Shown piece by piece: positions 1-10,097 of a stretch of DNA of 64,000 nt. The stretch is from Panicum virgatum (lineage: Eukaryota > Streptophyta > Magnoliopsida > Poales > Poaceae). The position numbers and the translations under genes were made by a program. The notes under the pieces are model-generated. The model was not told the DNA's origin and made no database searches. It saw only the letters and a list, made by a program, of their open reading frames with translations. How positions within the stretch are numbered: the first letter of the stretch is position 1; each line of letters begins with the position of its first letter. Location: the NCBI RefSeq assembly GCF_016808335.1, contig NC_053146.1, forward strand, positions 30,791,495 to 30,855,494, read 5' to 3'.

Positions 1-1021
1 CGGAGGTGCCGGTAACCTCGGGCCCTGGCCTGCCAGCTGCTGCTGTCGAGGCGGGTACTGCTGCGGTGGCCTCTGCTGGTACTGCTGAGGAGGCCGGTAC
101 TGCTACTGGTACGGCTGAGGCTGCTGGAGTCGAGGACGAGTGTTGCTGCCGGAAGCAACGGGGACAACCTTCCTCTTCTTGTCCTCCATCTCCAGGTGCT
201 TACGCTCAGTGTTGAGCGCACTGTCGACCAGATGGTTGAAGTCGTTGAAGCGGAGGTTGAGCAGCGCGTACTGGAGGTAGTCCTCAAGACCCTCCATGAA
301 GTGCTCCTTGCTTCTTGCGGTCATCCGCAACCTCGGCAGGGGCGTAGCGAGCCAGCTGAAGAAAGCGATCACGATACTCCGTGACCGACATAGTCCCCTG
401 AAGTGACAAGGACAGATAGATGTCGAAAGATTAACTCAAGATTCATAAGGATAGAACAAGGGGGCATTAGCTCAAAAGAAACCGCTGAATGATTATATTT
501 AAGATTACCTGCTTCAGTGCAAGGAACTCCTTCTGCTTCATCTTCATAACGCCCGCGGGGACGTTGTGGCTGCGGAAACGCTCTCGGAACTGGAGCTAAG
601 TGAGAGACTCACGGTCGTGAACTGGGTGGGACTCCCACCAGTCCAAAGCTGCCCCTCGCAGCTGTCCTGCTGCGTACAAGACGCGCTCACGGTCATCGCA
701 CTGGGCGATGTCCAGCTGACGCTCCACTGCACGGAGCCAGTCGTCGGCCTGAAGAGGGTCGGACGTGTGAGAAAACGTCGGCGAGTGACCCCTCAGGAAC
801 TCTGCATGCCTGTCGCGTGGCTGCGGCGGTGGAGGAGGCGGAGGCTGAGTGTGAGCGTGCTGAAGAGCCTGAATGGTGTTGTTCAGGGTAGCCATCATCT
901 GCATCTGGAGCTGGAAGTACTGCTCCGGAGTCAAGGGTGGAGGCATCGGGATCCCGGTACCCTGATTGTTCTGACCCTGCTGCTGGCCAGAACCGGAACC
1001 AGTGCTCCTGGTGTTCACCAT
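1..1021 (-). pseudogene. gag: Tekay chromovirus gag, broken and 3' truncated by the window
   Basis: Gag forms the particle that packages element RNA. The start codon is at 1021-1019. A low-complexity N-terminus (poly-Gln, then a poly-Pro run) leads into a retrotransposon-gag domain with WLRAVERQLD, the LDWWESHP stretch and, after the breaks, LNLRFNDFNHLVD and a basic KKRKVV tail before a Gln/Pro/Tyr-rich segment. Three kinds of damage are visible: an in-frame TAG at 594-596 where a Trp codon is expected, a one-base frameshift near 316-322, and another TAG near 100-102. An intron-like segment at 398-508 separates two perfectly matching coding halves. The zinc knuckle and protease would lie left of the window. 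Confidence 0.82.
398..508 (-). other. Intron-like GT-AG segment inside gag
   Basis: Read on the minus strand, coding ...EFLALKQ stops at 509, is followed by GTAATC..., and ends in a T-rich stretch closing with CACTTCAG at 398. Coding then resumes in phase 0 with GTMSVTEYRDR. Removing these 111 bp joins the usual chromovirus gag order without any frame change. The segment is AT-rich, lacks terminal inverted repeats and has no flanking duplication, so a spliceable intron fits better than an inserted transposon. Splicing itself is inferred. Confidence 0.6.
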
Positions 1022-1575
1022 CTGATTTGAACAAAAGATTTCACGAGTAAGGATATTGCAGGAATAAATTCAGATGGATATGAATACTCTTTGCGGAAAA
1101 AGACTCAGCCATGATAAAGTAGACAGGATAGAGTTGACTGTTTTACCCCCAACGATCTAACTCATTTTATTAATTAGTTAACTTTAACATCTGAGTGATT
1201 TTCTTTAAGCAAATTTAAACTACTAAGCTATGCAATCAGTCAAAAATCCAAATCAAGCATGTAGCATAATAACAAGCAGACAATTTTCACAACTTAGCCG
1301 AGTTTAGCAATAGACTCGACTAACACAACGCATCGCAGAGCGTGCTATCGTATTATTATAAAAAGGTCACCTAGCTATGCTCATGGTGGTCAGATGACTG
1401 ATTCAGGCAAAAATCTACGAAACTATTCTTTAGAGAGAGAAATCAAGGCAAGAAAGGTAAAAGTCATAGAAGTCAAGGGGTATAATTGTAAAATAGTTTC
1501 AGCAGGCAAGGATTGGAGAGAAGAAGTCCTAAAACTCGACCAGTTCTATCTAGGCTTCGTCCTACAGTCGATACG
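1022..1575 (-). other. Tekay 5' leader between PBS and gag
   Basis: About 550 bp of AT-rich sequence separates the PBS from the gag start codon. No coding potential fits the family here. It should contain the 5' untranslated leader and packaging signals; no specific motif could be identified. Confidence 0.6.
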
Positions 1576-1587
1576 GCTCTGATACCA
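1576..1587 (-). promoter_or_regulatory. Primer-binding site (initiator Met tRNA)
   Basis: On the minus strand this reads TGGTATCAGAGC, the standard plant PBS complementary to the 3' end of initiator methionine tRNA. It lies three bases from the LTR end at 1591, which fixes element polarity as minus. Confidence 0.9.
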
Positions 1588-1590
1588 CTC

Positions 1591-4500
1591 TGTAACACCC
1601 GGTTTATAAAAGAACATAAACCGAGCAATCATATACGTGCCAGGATCAAGTCACACGTATATACAACAGAATGAACAGTATATCACAGCACATATCACGA
1701 ATAAGACAGAATAAATCGAATGTTATTTATTACAATAAAGACAAAAATGTCTGATACAGCGGAAGCGAAGTACAAAATACGATAAAGCTCTCCGAAGCTG
1801 AAGCAGGGCGCCACAGGGACGTCGACTGGGAGACGAAGCACCTAGAAGTCCTCGTAGTCCTGGAAGCGCTGGACGAACTCCCTCGTGTCGGCAGGAACTG
1901 AGCAGCAGTAGCGTATCCGAGAGGAAAAAGTAGAGAAGAGGCAAGAGTGAGTACACAACTTGTACTCAACAAGTATAACACAAACTATGAGGCTCTAGGC
2001 TGGCTGACTCAACTGCATTAGCTTTTAAGTGTTGGCAAAATTTTATTAAAGCTAATTACTACGAGTTGATGAATTACCATTAACCCAGTTACATAGTAAT
2101 TAATCAGATTTAATTATGATACTACTGAGAAACCAAACCAAAACCAAGCCACCAAGGTAACCCCGAGAAGCACCTCCCTCGTCGGAAGGGGATAACTCCA
2201 CTAATCAAAAGGAGGATCTGGGCCGCTCATAACCGTGAGCACGGCTAGTATACCAGTTTTACACTCTGCAGAGGTTGCACATCTTTACCCACAAGTCGTG
2301 AGCTACGCTAGTTGTTCATCACACTTCCTTAGGTGAGATGGCCAGCGACTCACTACGAGGCCTTTAAAAAGAATCTCGTTGGTAAGGCGTAACCGCGAGA
2401 GTTAGGTCGGCGACGATGGGGCCCACCTCCGGGGGTACAAGCACAGGAGCGCAATCCAAGCACAGACCAAGCCGGAGGAGCAGGGACCATTGAAGCTTAC
2501 TACTCTTGCCCCGCAGGTAAGTTACTCCAAACCAAAAAGATCTAATTATTACGCCAAGTCTATCCCATTCTAGCCTTGTGGTAGCGCTGTTGTCCCAGGT
2601 TGTCGCTCTATGAACCGGTCCTTATGGAGAGTGGCCAACCAAGCACTAAGCACCGTGCTGGCCCCCTAAACCATGTTTCTACAAAAACAACTTTTAACGA
2701 GACGTGAGCCACTCAAGCCACACAGAGTGCCACTCTCAGAATTAAGTTCAAGTAAACCATTAATCAATTTAATTAAAAAGGACTAGAATGTGTTATAGCG
2801 CAGCAACCTAGCACAACTAATCAAAATGCAACCCAAAGGTATATATAAAGGATATAAAGTGGCTAGGAAAGTCCTTAAAGGCATACAGTATTAAAATGCA
2901 GTATGAGATTGTAATTAAAGGTGATAGGTTGTTCATGTTATACTTGCCTTCCTCGTACTGCTCCTGCTGCTGCTCAAAGTGCTCGGAAGACGGCTGCTCC
3001 GGGTACTGGTACTGGGGCTCCTCAGGTAGCTCAGCGTCTACTCACGAACACATGGCCAAAACAAAGCATGAAATAAGCATACAAGCAAACACTAACAAAA
3101 GCTAAGAAACAGTACATCAATACATAAAAACAGCGCACTAAACTACTCTAATACTGTTCTACGCGTTACAACGATCGCGTGGACATAAAGAACGCCTAAA
3201 ACGGAGCTAAAACGCATAAACTAGGCCAAAAACAAGTTTTAGGGGCTTATTTGTAAGAAAAACAGGGTTCCAGGGCTTTTCTGCTAAAACCGAGGACTAA
3301 AACGTAATTAAAGGATAAACCTAGGGTCTAACGCGTAAAAACAGCAGCTATGGACGGCGGGTCCTATTCCTAGAAAAACCAGGGGGTTTCGTGTAAAACT
3401 CTGGGCTTGACTGCAATTATTTCTAAACAGAAGTGGATCGCGGGTTGAATCTGAAAGACCCCAGGGTCTCTTTAGCAAAAGTGCCGGCCGAAGGGGTATG
3501 TTTAGATCTGATCCGCCGGATCTGGATCTGAGGGCTAGGATCTAACGGGCCTGAGTTCTAATCTCGAGCGCCCGTTCCTGATCGGACGGCGCAGGGCAGT
3601 TGGTGCGTGGGACGGCGGCGGGACGCGCCGGCGGCGTGCTCCCGTGGCGGGGGATCGCCGGCGTGTGACGTTTCTGGGGTTCCCGAGCTCAGATCGGCCT
3701 GGGATTTGGTCGTGGATGTTTCCCGTGGCATGTGTAAGGCACTAGAGGCCACAGGGAGGTGGGTCAGGGATTGGGTGAGGCCTGCGGCGGAGCAGGGCCG
3801 CCCTGGCGGCCGGAGGCTCGCCGGCGTCGCGTATTTTCGCGATTCCGAGATGGGTTTTGGGCGCTACTGGGTCAGGGCGCCCGCGTGAGACACGGCAAGG
3901 CCACCGGGGTCCCTGCACAGGGCTACGGGGCAGCGGAACAGGGCGCGCCACGGCATGGCGGCTCGGCGGCGCTCCGGTGAGAGCGTTCGCGAGGGACAGA
4001 GGGGAGCTACGGCCTAGGCTTGCCTAGAGCTAGCGCAAAAAGGGAGAGGGGAACAGGGCGGAGCTCACCAGAGGTTTGGAATGGCCGGCGGCGCGGCACA
4101 GTGAGGTCGACGGCGAGCTCGGGCGGCGGAGGATGTGCCGGATTCCTGCGGAGCGGCAGTGAGGGGTGTGGATCCCGGTGTCTTGAGCCCACGTACGGGT
4201 GCGGGGTCGACCTGCGGAGGCGAACAGATGGTCAGGGGGGCCAAAGCGTCACCGGCGGCGAGCAATTCGGCGAGGACAGAGCTCACCTGCGGCAGCGCAA
4301 GGCTCTCCTGGCGGCGGAGCAGAGCGGGGGCGGCTAGGGTTGGGTAGGGTTTCCAGGGGGGTGCGGCTTGGGCGTTTAAAGAGGCCGGGCGGAGATTGCG
4401 GCGGGGCGCAGCGGGATAAGGATCCCGGCGTCCTCGCCGGTGATCTCGGGGGCGCTGTTTCGTGGCGGGGAGGAAGGAAAGGGAGAAAGGGAGCCGCTGA

Positions 4501-5113
4501 CGGGTGGGGTCCAGGCGTCGGTGAGAGGGGGCAACGGGCGTTCGGGCCGGGCGTGAGAGGAGGTCTAACGAGCGGGGCCCGGCTGCAGGCGGTGAGAGCG
4601 GGCGAGCGCTGGGCTTGCGTGGGCGCCGGGCGCTGGCAGGCCGAGGGGGCTGCTGCGCGAGCGGGGGGGGGGGGGGGTGCGGGGCTGGGCGCGTGGGCGC
4701 TGGCCATGGGCCGAGCTGGGCCGGAGCACTGCGCTGGGGAAGGGAGGAACGGGCCGCCGGAGAGAGAGAAGGAGACCCGGGCCGCGCTGGGCCGGGCCAG
4801 GGGTGGGTTTGGGGGTCTTGGGCTGGATTGGGCTGGGTTAAGGGTTTGGGTTTTCTTTTTCCTACTCTTCTCCTTTCTAAATCTAATTCAAACAAAGCTT
4901 GAATTCAAATTTTGAATTTGAATTCAAACCACACTCAAATAAAAGTATGCACCAGCATGAATGCAACACAAAAAATAAAACCTATGATAAATTTTAATTA
5001 CTTAAGCCACAAAATTGAATTAAATGCCATACTAAACACAATAAACCTTAGAAAATTAAATAAAGCCAATTAAATTTATAAATAAATGTCGAAATTTAAA
5101 TTAGGGTGTTACG
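1591..5113 (-). repeat. Tekay 5' LTR, 3.5 kb
   Basis: On the + strand it opens TGTAACACCC next to the PBS and closes with GGGTGTTACG at 5113, an inverted match with one substitution (G for A) in the terminal base. The LTR-start end (about 4850-5113) is AT-rich and is matched in reverse complement by 61820-62080. The middle (about 3550-4830) is a CpG-rich block that carries several long but meaningless open frames, including a homopolymer G run near 4660. It should hold the promoter and terminator of the element, but I cannot place a TATA box with confidence. Confidence 0.88.
2937..3038 (-). other. Conserved Glu/Gln/Tyr-rich mini-ORF inside the Tekay LTR
   Basis: In LTR sense this segment reads as an open stretch containing EEPQYQYPEQPSSE, then FEQQ and QYEEGKYNMNN. 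The other LTR of the family has nearly the same peptide at 63823-63924, although much of the GC-rich remainder of the two LTRs has diverged. The segment follows a TAG and ends near a GCAAGT that resembles a GC-type splice donor, so it might be an exon. Function is unknown and the open frame could be fortuitous. Confidence 0.4.
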
Positions 5114-7217
5114 CAGTACCAAGTTGAGACATTATCTATTATCTAGTACTTGCGTAGTAGTTTGTCAAACCGATGTGATCAAACATATGTTACAGAAACC
5201 GATTTTGAGTGGTAGAATCGGTAAATGGGCTTATGCTTTGGTTGAGTATGATTTGGTTTGTGAACCTTTAAAATCTATGAGAGGCCAAATTGTAGCGGAT
5301 TTTATTGTTGAGCATCGGATTAATGACAAGCATGATTTAGAAGTCGGTTATATTACTTGCACACTGTGGAAGTTGTACTTTGATGGATCGGTTTGTGATG
5401 ATGGTCAAGGGATTGGTGCTGTTCTTATTTCTCCGAATGGTGCTGTTTTTGAATTCTCAAACCAATTGGAAGAAGAGTGCACAAATAACCAAGTTGAATA
5501 TGAGGCTCTTCTATTTGGCTTGGAATTCTTGCAATCCATGGGCGTGAAGCATGTTGAAGCCTTTGGAGATTCTCTTCTGGTGGTGCAGCAAGTATCTAAG
5601 GTATGCCAGTGTTATAATGGTTCTCTAAATGCATATCTTCATAAATGCCTTGATGTTATTACCTCCTTCGATGAATTTATTATTAAACATATACCGAGGG
5701 AAGAAAATGAAAAGACAAATGCTCTGGCTCAGCAAGCATCCGGTTATAATGTTACAAAAAAATATTTCAACATTCGCAAGCCGATGCAAACGAAAGCCGA
5801 GTTCCTGGTTCTGGACACACCGGTCCGACCGGTCGGCGATACCGGTCTGACCGCCCAGACTGGTCTGACCGGTCTAGAGACCGGTTTGACCGGTGATGCA
5901 GCTGTTAGTTCTGATTCGGTTAAAAAAGATGATTCAATCATCTCGGCCGAATCCCAGGATTGGAGGGTTCCTCTTATATCATATTTGAGAGATCCTGGTC
6001 GTTGCGCAGAGAGAAATATTCGGCGTTTGGCTTTCAAGTATGTTTTAATTGACGATGAACTTTATCGTCGAACAGCCGAAGATTTTCTCCTCAAATGTTT
6101 AGACTCGGATCAGGCCCGGATTGCTATGGGTGAGGTTCATGAAGGTATTTGTGGTACTCATCAATCGGCTCCTAAGATGAAGTGGTTACTTAGAAGAGCC
6201 GGTTTTTATTGGCCCACCATGCTATCCGATTGTTTCAAGTACTATAAAGGATGTGAAGAATGTCAATGGTTTGGTGATTTGCAATTGGTGCCTGCTGCGT
6301 TGATGCATCCTATTATTAAACCATGGCCGTTCCGAGGTTGGGGGTTGGATTTCATTGGGCAAATTAATCCTCCATCTTCAAAGGGGCATCGCTTCGTGTT
6401 GGTTGCTACGGATTATTTTACTAAATGGACCGAAGCGGTTCCTTTGAAGAATATGACGCATAAAGAGGTAATTGAGTTTATTACTGAGCGTATTATTCAT
6501 AGATTCGGTATTCTACAAACTTTGACAACGGATCAAGGTACTTCATTTATATCAAAAGAGGTGCGTGCCTTTGCCGAATCTTACAAGATTAAATTGCTCA
6601 ATTCCTCTCCATACTATGCTCAGGCCAATGGGCAGGCCGAGTCTAGTAATAAGATTTTGATCAAACTTGTCAAGAAGAAGATAGAAGAAAATCCTAGGAG
6701 GTGGCATGAAGTGTTATCCGAAGCATTATGGGCTCATCGTATATCTAGACATGGTGCTACTAAGGTTACTCCTTTTGAGCTTGTATATGGTCAAGAGACC
6801 GTTTTACCCGTTGAGGTGAATCTGGACGCGTATAGATTAGCAAAACAAAATGACCTCTCCGCTGTTGATTATCATGATATGATGATGGATAATATTGATT
6901 AGGTGACCGACAAGCGTTTGAAGGCTTTGAAGGAAATTGAGAAGGACAAGCTTCGGGTGGCTAGAGCCTACAACAAAAAGGTAAAACTTAAATCTTTTCA
7001 GGTTGGAGATCTAGTTTGGAAGACAATTTTGCCTCTTGGGATGAAAAGCAACAAGTTTGGCAAATGGTCGCCAAGTTGGGAGGGTCCCTACAAGATTATC
7101 AAGGTTATCTCCGGTAATTCATATATGATGGAGACGGTGCAAGGTGAGCGTCTACCTAGAGCTATCAACGGGAGGTACTTGAAGAAATTTTATCCTAGCA
7201 TATGGCAAAGTGCATGA
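5114..7217 (+). pseudogene. pol: Element A pol: RNase H, archaeal RNase H, integrase
   Basis: Residues are counted in the frame opening at 5106. Residues about 5-70 are the tail of the retroviral-type RNase H. About 88-210 are the archaeal-type RNase H with its acidic residues present (D93 in LYFDGSV, E131 in QVEYEAL, D155 in AFGDSLLVV). A linker with repeated TGLTG units follows (about 238-263). Integrase has an HHCC finger and D415, D476 and E512 in D-35-E spacing. One in-frame TAG (6900-6902) splits off the C-terminal 104 codons, which carry the integrase C-terminal barrel-like motif (FQVGDLVW, WEGPYKI). The frame ends at 7215-7217. Apart from the Tekay interruption and this stop the frame is intact, so A looks fairly young. 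Confidence 0.85.
5820..5895 (+). repeat. CCGGT short repeats within pol coding sequence
   Basis: At least five variants of GACCGGTCTGACCGGT-like units lie head to tail and stay in frame, giving the repeating peptide TGLTG. The same nucleotide motif recurs in the LTRs of this family (7386-7425, 7755-7790, 18093-18110, 32040-32110, 32420-32460). Confidence 0.75.
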
Positions 7218-7332
7218 AGACAAAGACGGCCGGTATTATATATCGCCCTTAGTTTTGTTTTTAGACTTGAATGCTCTATGTAAAACATGTACATCAGGAT
7301 AGTTCTTGCTTTTTGGCTTGTGAAACTCACCA

Positions 7333-7349
7333 AAAAGCAGGGGGGCATA
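7333..7349 (+). promoter_or_regulatory. Polypurine tract of element A
   Basis: AAAAAGCAGGGGGG immediately precedes the LTR start and would prime plus-strand DNA synthesis. Element B has the related AAAACACAGGGAGG at 18046. The 7218-7332 stretch between pol and this site holds no recognisable gene. Confidence 0.75.
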
Positions 7350-7878
7350 TAGTTGACAGCCAAAATTGGCATCTGCTGAGGCCGACCAGTCTGACCTGGT
7401 CGAGCCGGCCGGTCAGACCGGTCGGGTCTGTACAGTCCGAGTAGAATTAGGTTTTTTGTAAAGAGTTCTCATGTAATCCTACTCGTGAAGGGGTACGTCT
7501 TCCCCGGCCTATATATATAAAGGCTAAGGCCGATTGAGGTTATTCCCAATCGAATCAATACAAAAATCGCATTATTTTTACCTCTCAAACCCTAGTCTTT
7601 TCCAACCCTAGATTTCTTTCTTCCTTCGTCCCGGCGGCGTTTGAAGACATTCTGAGTGGCCTGCCGACCTCAGAGCAACCCTACGATCACGAGCTCCGAC
7701 GGGGTCCCTCCCGAGCTTGCTGTTCTAGGTTTCCAGCGAGCCCCTGCTTGCACCGGTCAGACCGGTCGGCGAAACCGGTCAGACCGGTCCACCCAGGGTT
7801 TCGCGGGTGTTGATCGTTTTGACGATCGTTCGCGCGTTCTAGCGCATTTGAGTGTGTTGGCATGATTCTGTGTCAACA
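7350..7878 (+). repeat. 3' LTR of element A
   Basis: The LTR runs from a slightly mutated start (AGTTGACAGCC where element B has TGTTGACAACC) to TGTGTCAACA, its inverted match, about 529 bp. It contains two clusters of GACCGGTC repeats, a TATA box at 7510 and an A-rich start region after it. Its partner 5' LTR should be left of the window. Confidence 0.82.
7510..7521 (+). promoter_or_regulatory. TATA box in LTR of element A
   Basis: TATATATAAAGG follows a GC-rich stretch; the related LTR of element B has TATAAATAAAGG-like sequence in the same context at 32180. Probable core promoter of the LTR. Confidence 0.65.
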
Positions 7879-9434
7879 AAGACGAAGCTACTCGTACAGC
7901 CCGCAGGGAAAGGAATCAATGCAAAGAAGTGCGAAGAACTTGTGCGGCCGAACATGCTCATCTCCCGCCACGCAACCTTAACAACGAATTCAACAATGCT
8001 GCGGATCCCATCTTCAGAACACCGATCGCCGCAGAGACAGAAGCAACCCTGCGACTCATGATGATGCCCTAGAATCCCAAACTAGAACGAGTCATAAATC
8101 TCACCAAAAATGCTGTTGAACAACTCAAGAAACAGAACCCTCTGTCCTCGCTTCACGGTACATGATCAAGGGCTACTGCAATAGTAATACCTCAAGCAAG
8201 CCGTACCCCTGGAGGCCACCAGCATCAACAGCAGCAGGAACAGCAGAACCGAAGAAACCAAGAGGATCATGAAGCTGCAAGTAGTCATCGCCCCAGAGGT
8301 GGCCAACCACAAGCAAATCAAGCTCCTGGCCCTCAGCCAAACCGCAACAACAACAACCGTGGGAACAATAGGGAAGAAGTAGCCGATTCCATTGTGGACG
8401 CACGAGACATCATCAACGCAAGACGCAGAGCACAGCTTACAGACAACTCCGATCATTTCCCCGCCCTCAACAGTGTCTTCGACAACGTCGAGTACCCAAA
8501 GGATTTCAAGCCGACAAACATCCAGAAGTACGACGGTAAGTAAGACCCTGCTCAATGGTTATGTTTATATTCGACCGCTGTTAGTGTTGTAGGGGGAGAC
8601 ACCAACACTAAGGTCCTCTACTTCCCGATGACCCTGGAGCCCGCACCCCTCACGTGGCTCGAAAGCTTGGCGCGCGAGTACATTCACTCGTGGGATGACC
8701 TCAAGAAGGCCTTCATCGACAATATCCAAGGGTCGCTACACCGTGTAGCTACTCGACATGCCCTGTCCATGATCAAGCAGGAGCAAGGTGAGTCAATCAG
8801 ATCCTACGTCAAGCGCTTCTTCGACACAAGAGCCACCATCCTCAACGTCGCCGACGACGACATCATCGACTACTTGCAGAGCGGCATCACCGTCCAGTCA
8901 CTATACCACGACTTTGGGCGTAATCGACGCAAAATGGTGGTAGACCTACGTGACATGATGCAGCGCTGGGCAGATGAAGAGGAGCAAGAATGCAGTCGCT
9001 TTCCCCATCGCAACAGCGACAACAACGGGAAGCGCCACAATGACCGTGGAGGGCCCAGCAACCAGCGGGATCCTACGCGTAAGCGTAAGCCTGACGACAC
9101 TGTCGGCACTATGGATCGCACACCGCGCGGTAAGAAGGGAGACAAACCGCAGGACCAGTTCGACAAGATACTTCACAACAAAAGATGTCCAATCCACCCC
9201 AAGAGTAACCACTCGACGTGGGAGTGCACGATCCTGCGCAAATCCTTCCAGTCAGCACTTGCAACTGCTCCAAAGAAAGAACAATACAAAGATGATGAAG
9301 ATGACAAGAAAGACCGTGACGGTTTCCAACAGAAGCAAAACGTCGTCAACGTCATATTTGGAGGAGATTCTACATTCTCCAAGCGAGCTCAGAAACTCCT
9401 ACTCAGAGAGATCCTCTCAGTCGAACATGCAATT
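7879..9434 (+). pseudogene. gag: Tat2(+) gag
   Basis: The frame enters mid-protein at 7881 with a basic, Arg-rich segment and LPPRNLNNEFNNAADP, continues through an Asn/Gln-rich linker (about 8170-8370) and into the retrotransposon-gag domain (LEPAPLTWLESL, IQGSLHRV, SMIKQEQGESIRSYVKRF). A C-terminal basic region carries a Cys/His cluster around 9187-9230 (RCPIHPKSNHSTWEC). Nonsense codons lie at 8070 (TAG), 8163 (TGA) and 8541 (TAA), all in the same frame as the rest of pol. The start codon was displaced by insertion of element A. Confidence 0.8.
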
Positions 9435-10097
9435 TAGAGGCCACTCAAATATAGCAAGGTCCCCATTACCTTCTCTAGGGAGGATCAGTGGACCAGCTTC
9501 TCTGAACCTGGAAAGTTCCCGCTAGTACTCGATCCAGTCGTTCAGGGCTCCAAGCTTACTCAAGTACTCATCGACGGCGGAAGTGGGCTCAACCTAATCT
9601 TTGCAAGCACATTGGTAAAGATGGGCCTCAACTATATGAGTCTGCTTACTCCAAGCAAGGCTCCGTTCTATGGCATCATCCCCGGAAATTCCTCTACTCC
9701 AATTGGCTCGGTTACCCTTCCAGTCACATTTGGTACAGAACAGAACTTCCGGACAGAGTACATCAAATTCGAAGTAGCCGACTTCAAGTCCTCTTATCAT
9801 GCTATCTTGGGAAGACCTGCACTAGCCAAGTTCATGGCAGTGCCGCACTATGTCTACTTGCTCCTCAAGATGCCAGGCAACAAAGGAGTCCTTTCACTAT
9901 GGGGAGATCATGCTTCCACTATCCGGGTTCCTAGCTCGGTCAGCGAAATACTTGCTGCTGCTAAAGAACTCTCACTCAAGAAGCCAAGCCAATCATCAGT
10001 TAAACCAACCAATGGTGTGGGCACCAAGACTATCCAGCTACAAGAGGGAGACGACTCCAAAACAGCCATCATCGGAGCAGGACTGGGTGACAAATAG
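9435..10097 (+). pseudogene. pro: Tat2(+) aspartic protease region
   Basis: This follows gag in frame after a TAG at 9435-9437. The active-site region reads LIDGGSGLNLIF with the catalytic Asp codon at 9573-9575; downstream AILGRPALAKFM is the conserved closing motif of retropepsin-like proteases. The segment ends at a TAG (10095-10097), after which the same frame continues into RT. The enzyme would cut the Gag-Pol precursor. One expected DSG/DTG-type motif is DGG here, which may be drift. Confidence 0.8.

Larger units (their letters stand above)
1..5113 (-). mobile_element. Tekay/Del-type chromovirus (Ty3/gypsy), 5' part only
   Basis: This is a minus-strand LTR retrotransposon of which the window shows the 5' LTR (1591-5113), the PBS (1576-1587), a leader and most of gag; pro-pol and the 3' LTR lie left of position 1. 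The gag N-terminus beginning MVNTRSTG and the very long LTR of about 3.5 kb are typical of Tekay/Del chromoviruses. The element interrupts the RNase H domain of Tat element A, whose reading frame starts abruptly at 5114. A second LTR of the same family, in opposite orientation, begins at 61820. The outer TSD partner is outside the window. Confidence 0.85.
5114..7878 (+). mobile_element. Tat-lineage Ty3/gypsy element A, 3' part
   Basis: This is the 3' half of a + strand element: end of RNase H, archaeal-type RNase H, integrase, PPT and 3' LTR. It is cut at 5113 by the Tekay LTR, so the 5' half should lie left of the window. On the right it ends at 7878, directly abutting gag of Tat2(+) in mid-frame, so A itself is an insertion into Tat2(+) gag. 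The presence of an additional RNase H between RNase H and integrase is diagnostic for the Tat lineage. Confidence 0.85.

Noticed and set aside
566..1030. A + strand open frame opposite Tekay gag
   Set aside because: It is the complement of clearly recognisable gag coding sequence.
4065..4915. Long open frames on both strands in the GC-rich core of the Tekay LTR
   Set aside because: They overlap on both strands, are Pro/Arg/Gly-rich as expected from GC-rich DNA, and the other LTR of the family does not preserve them.
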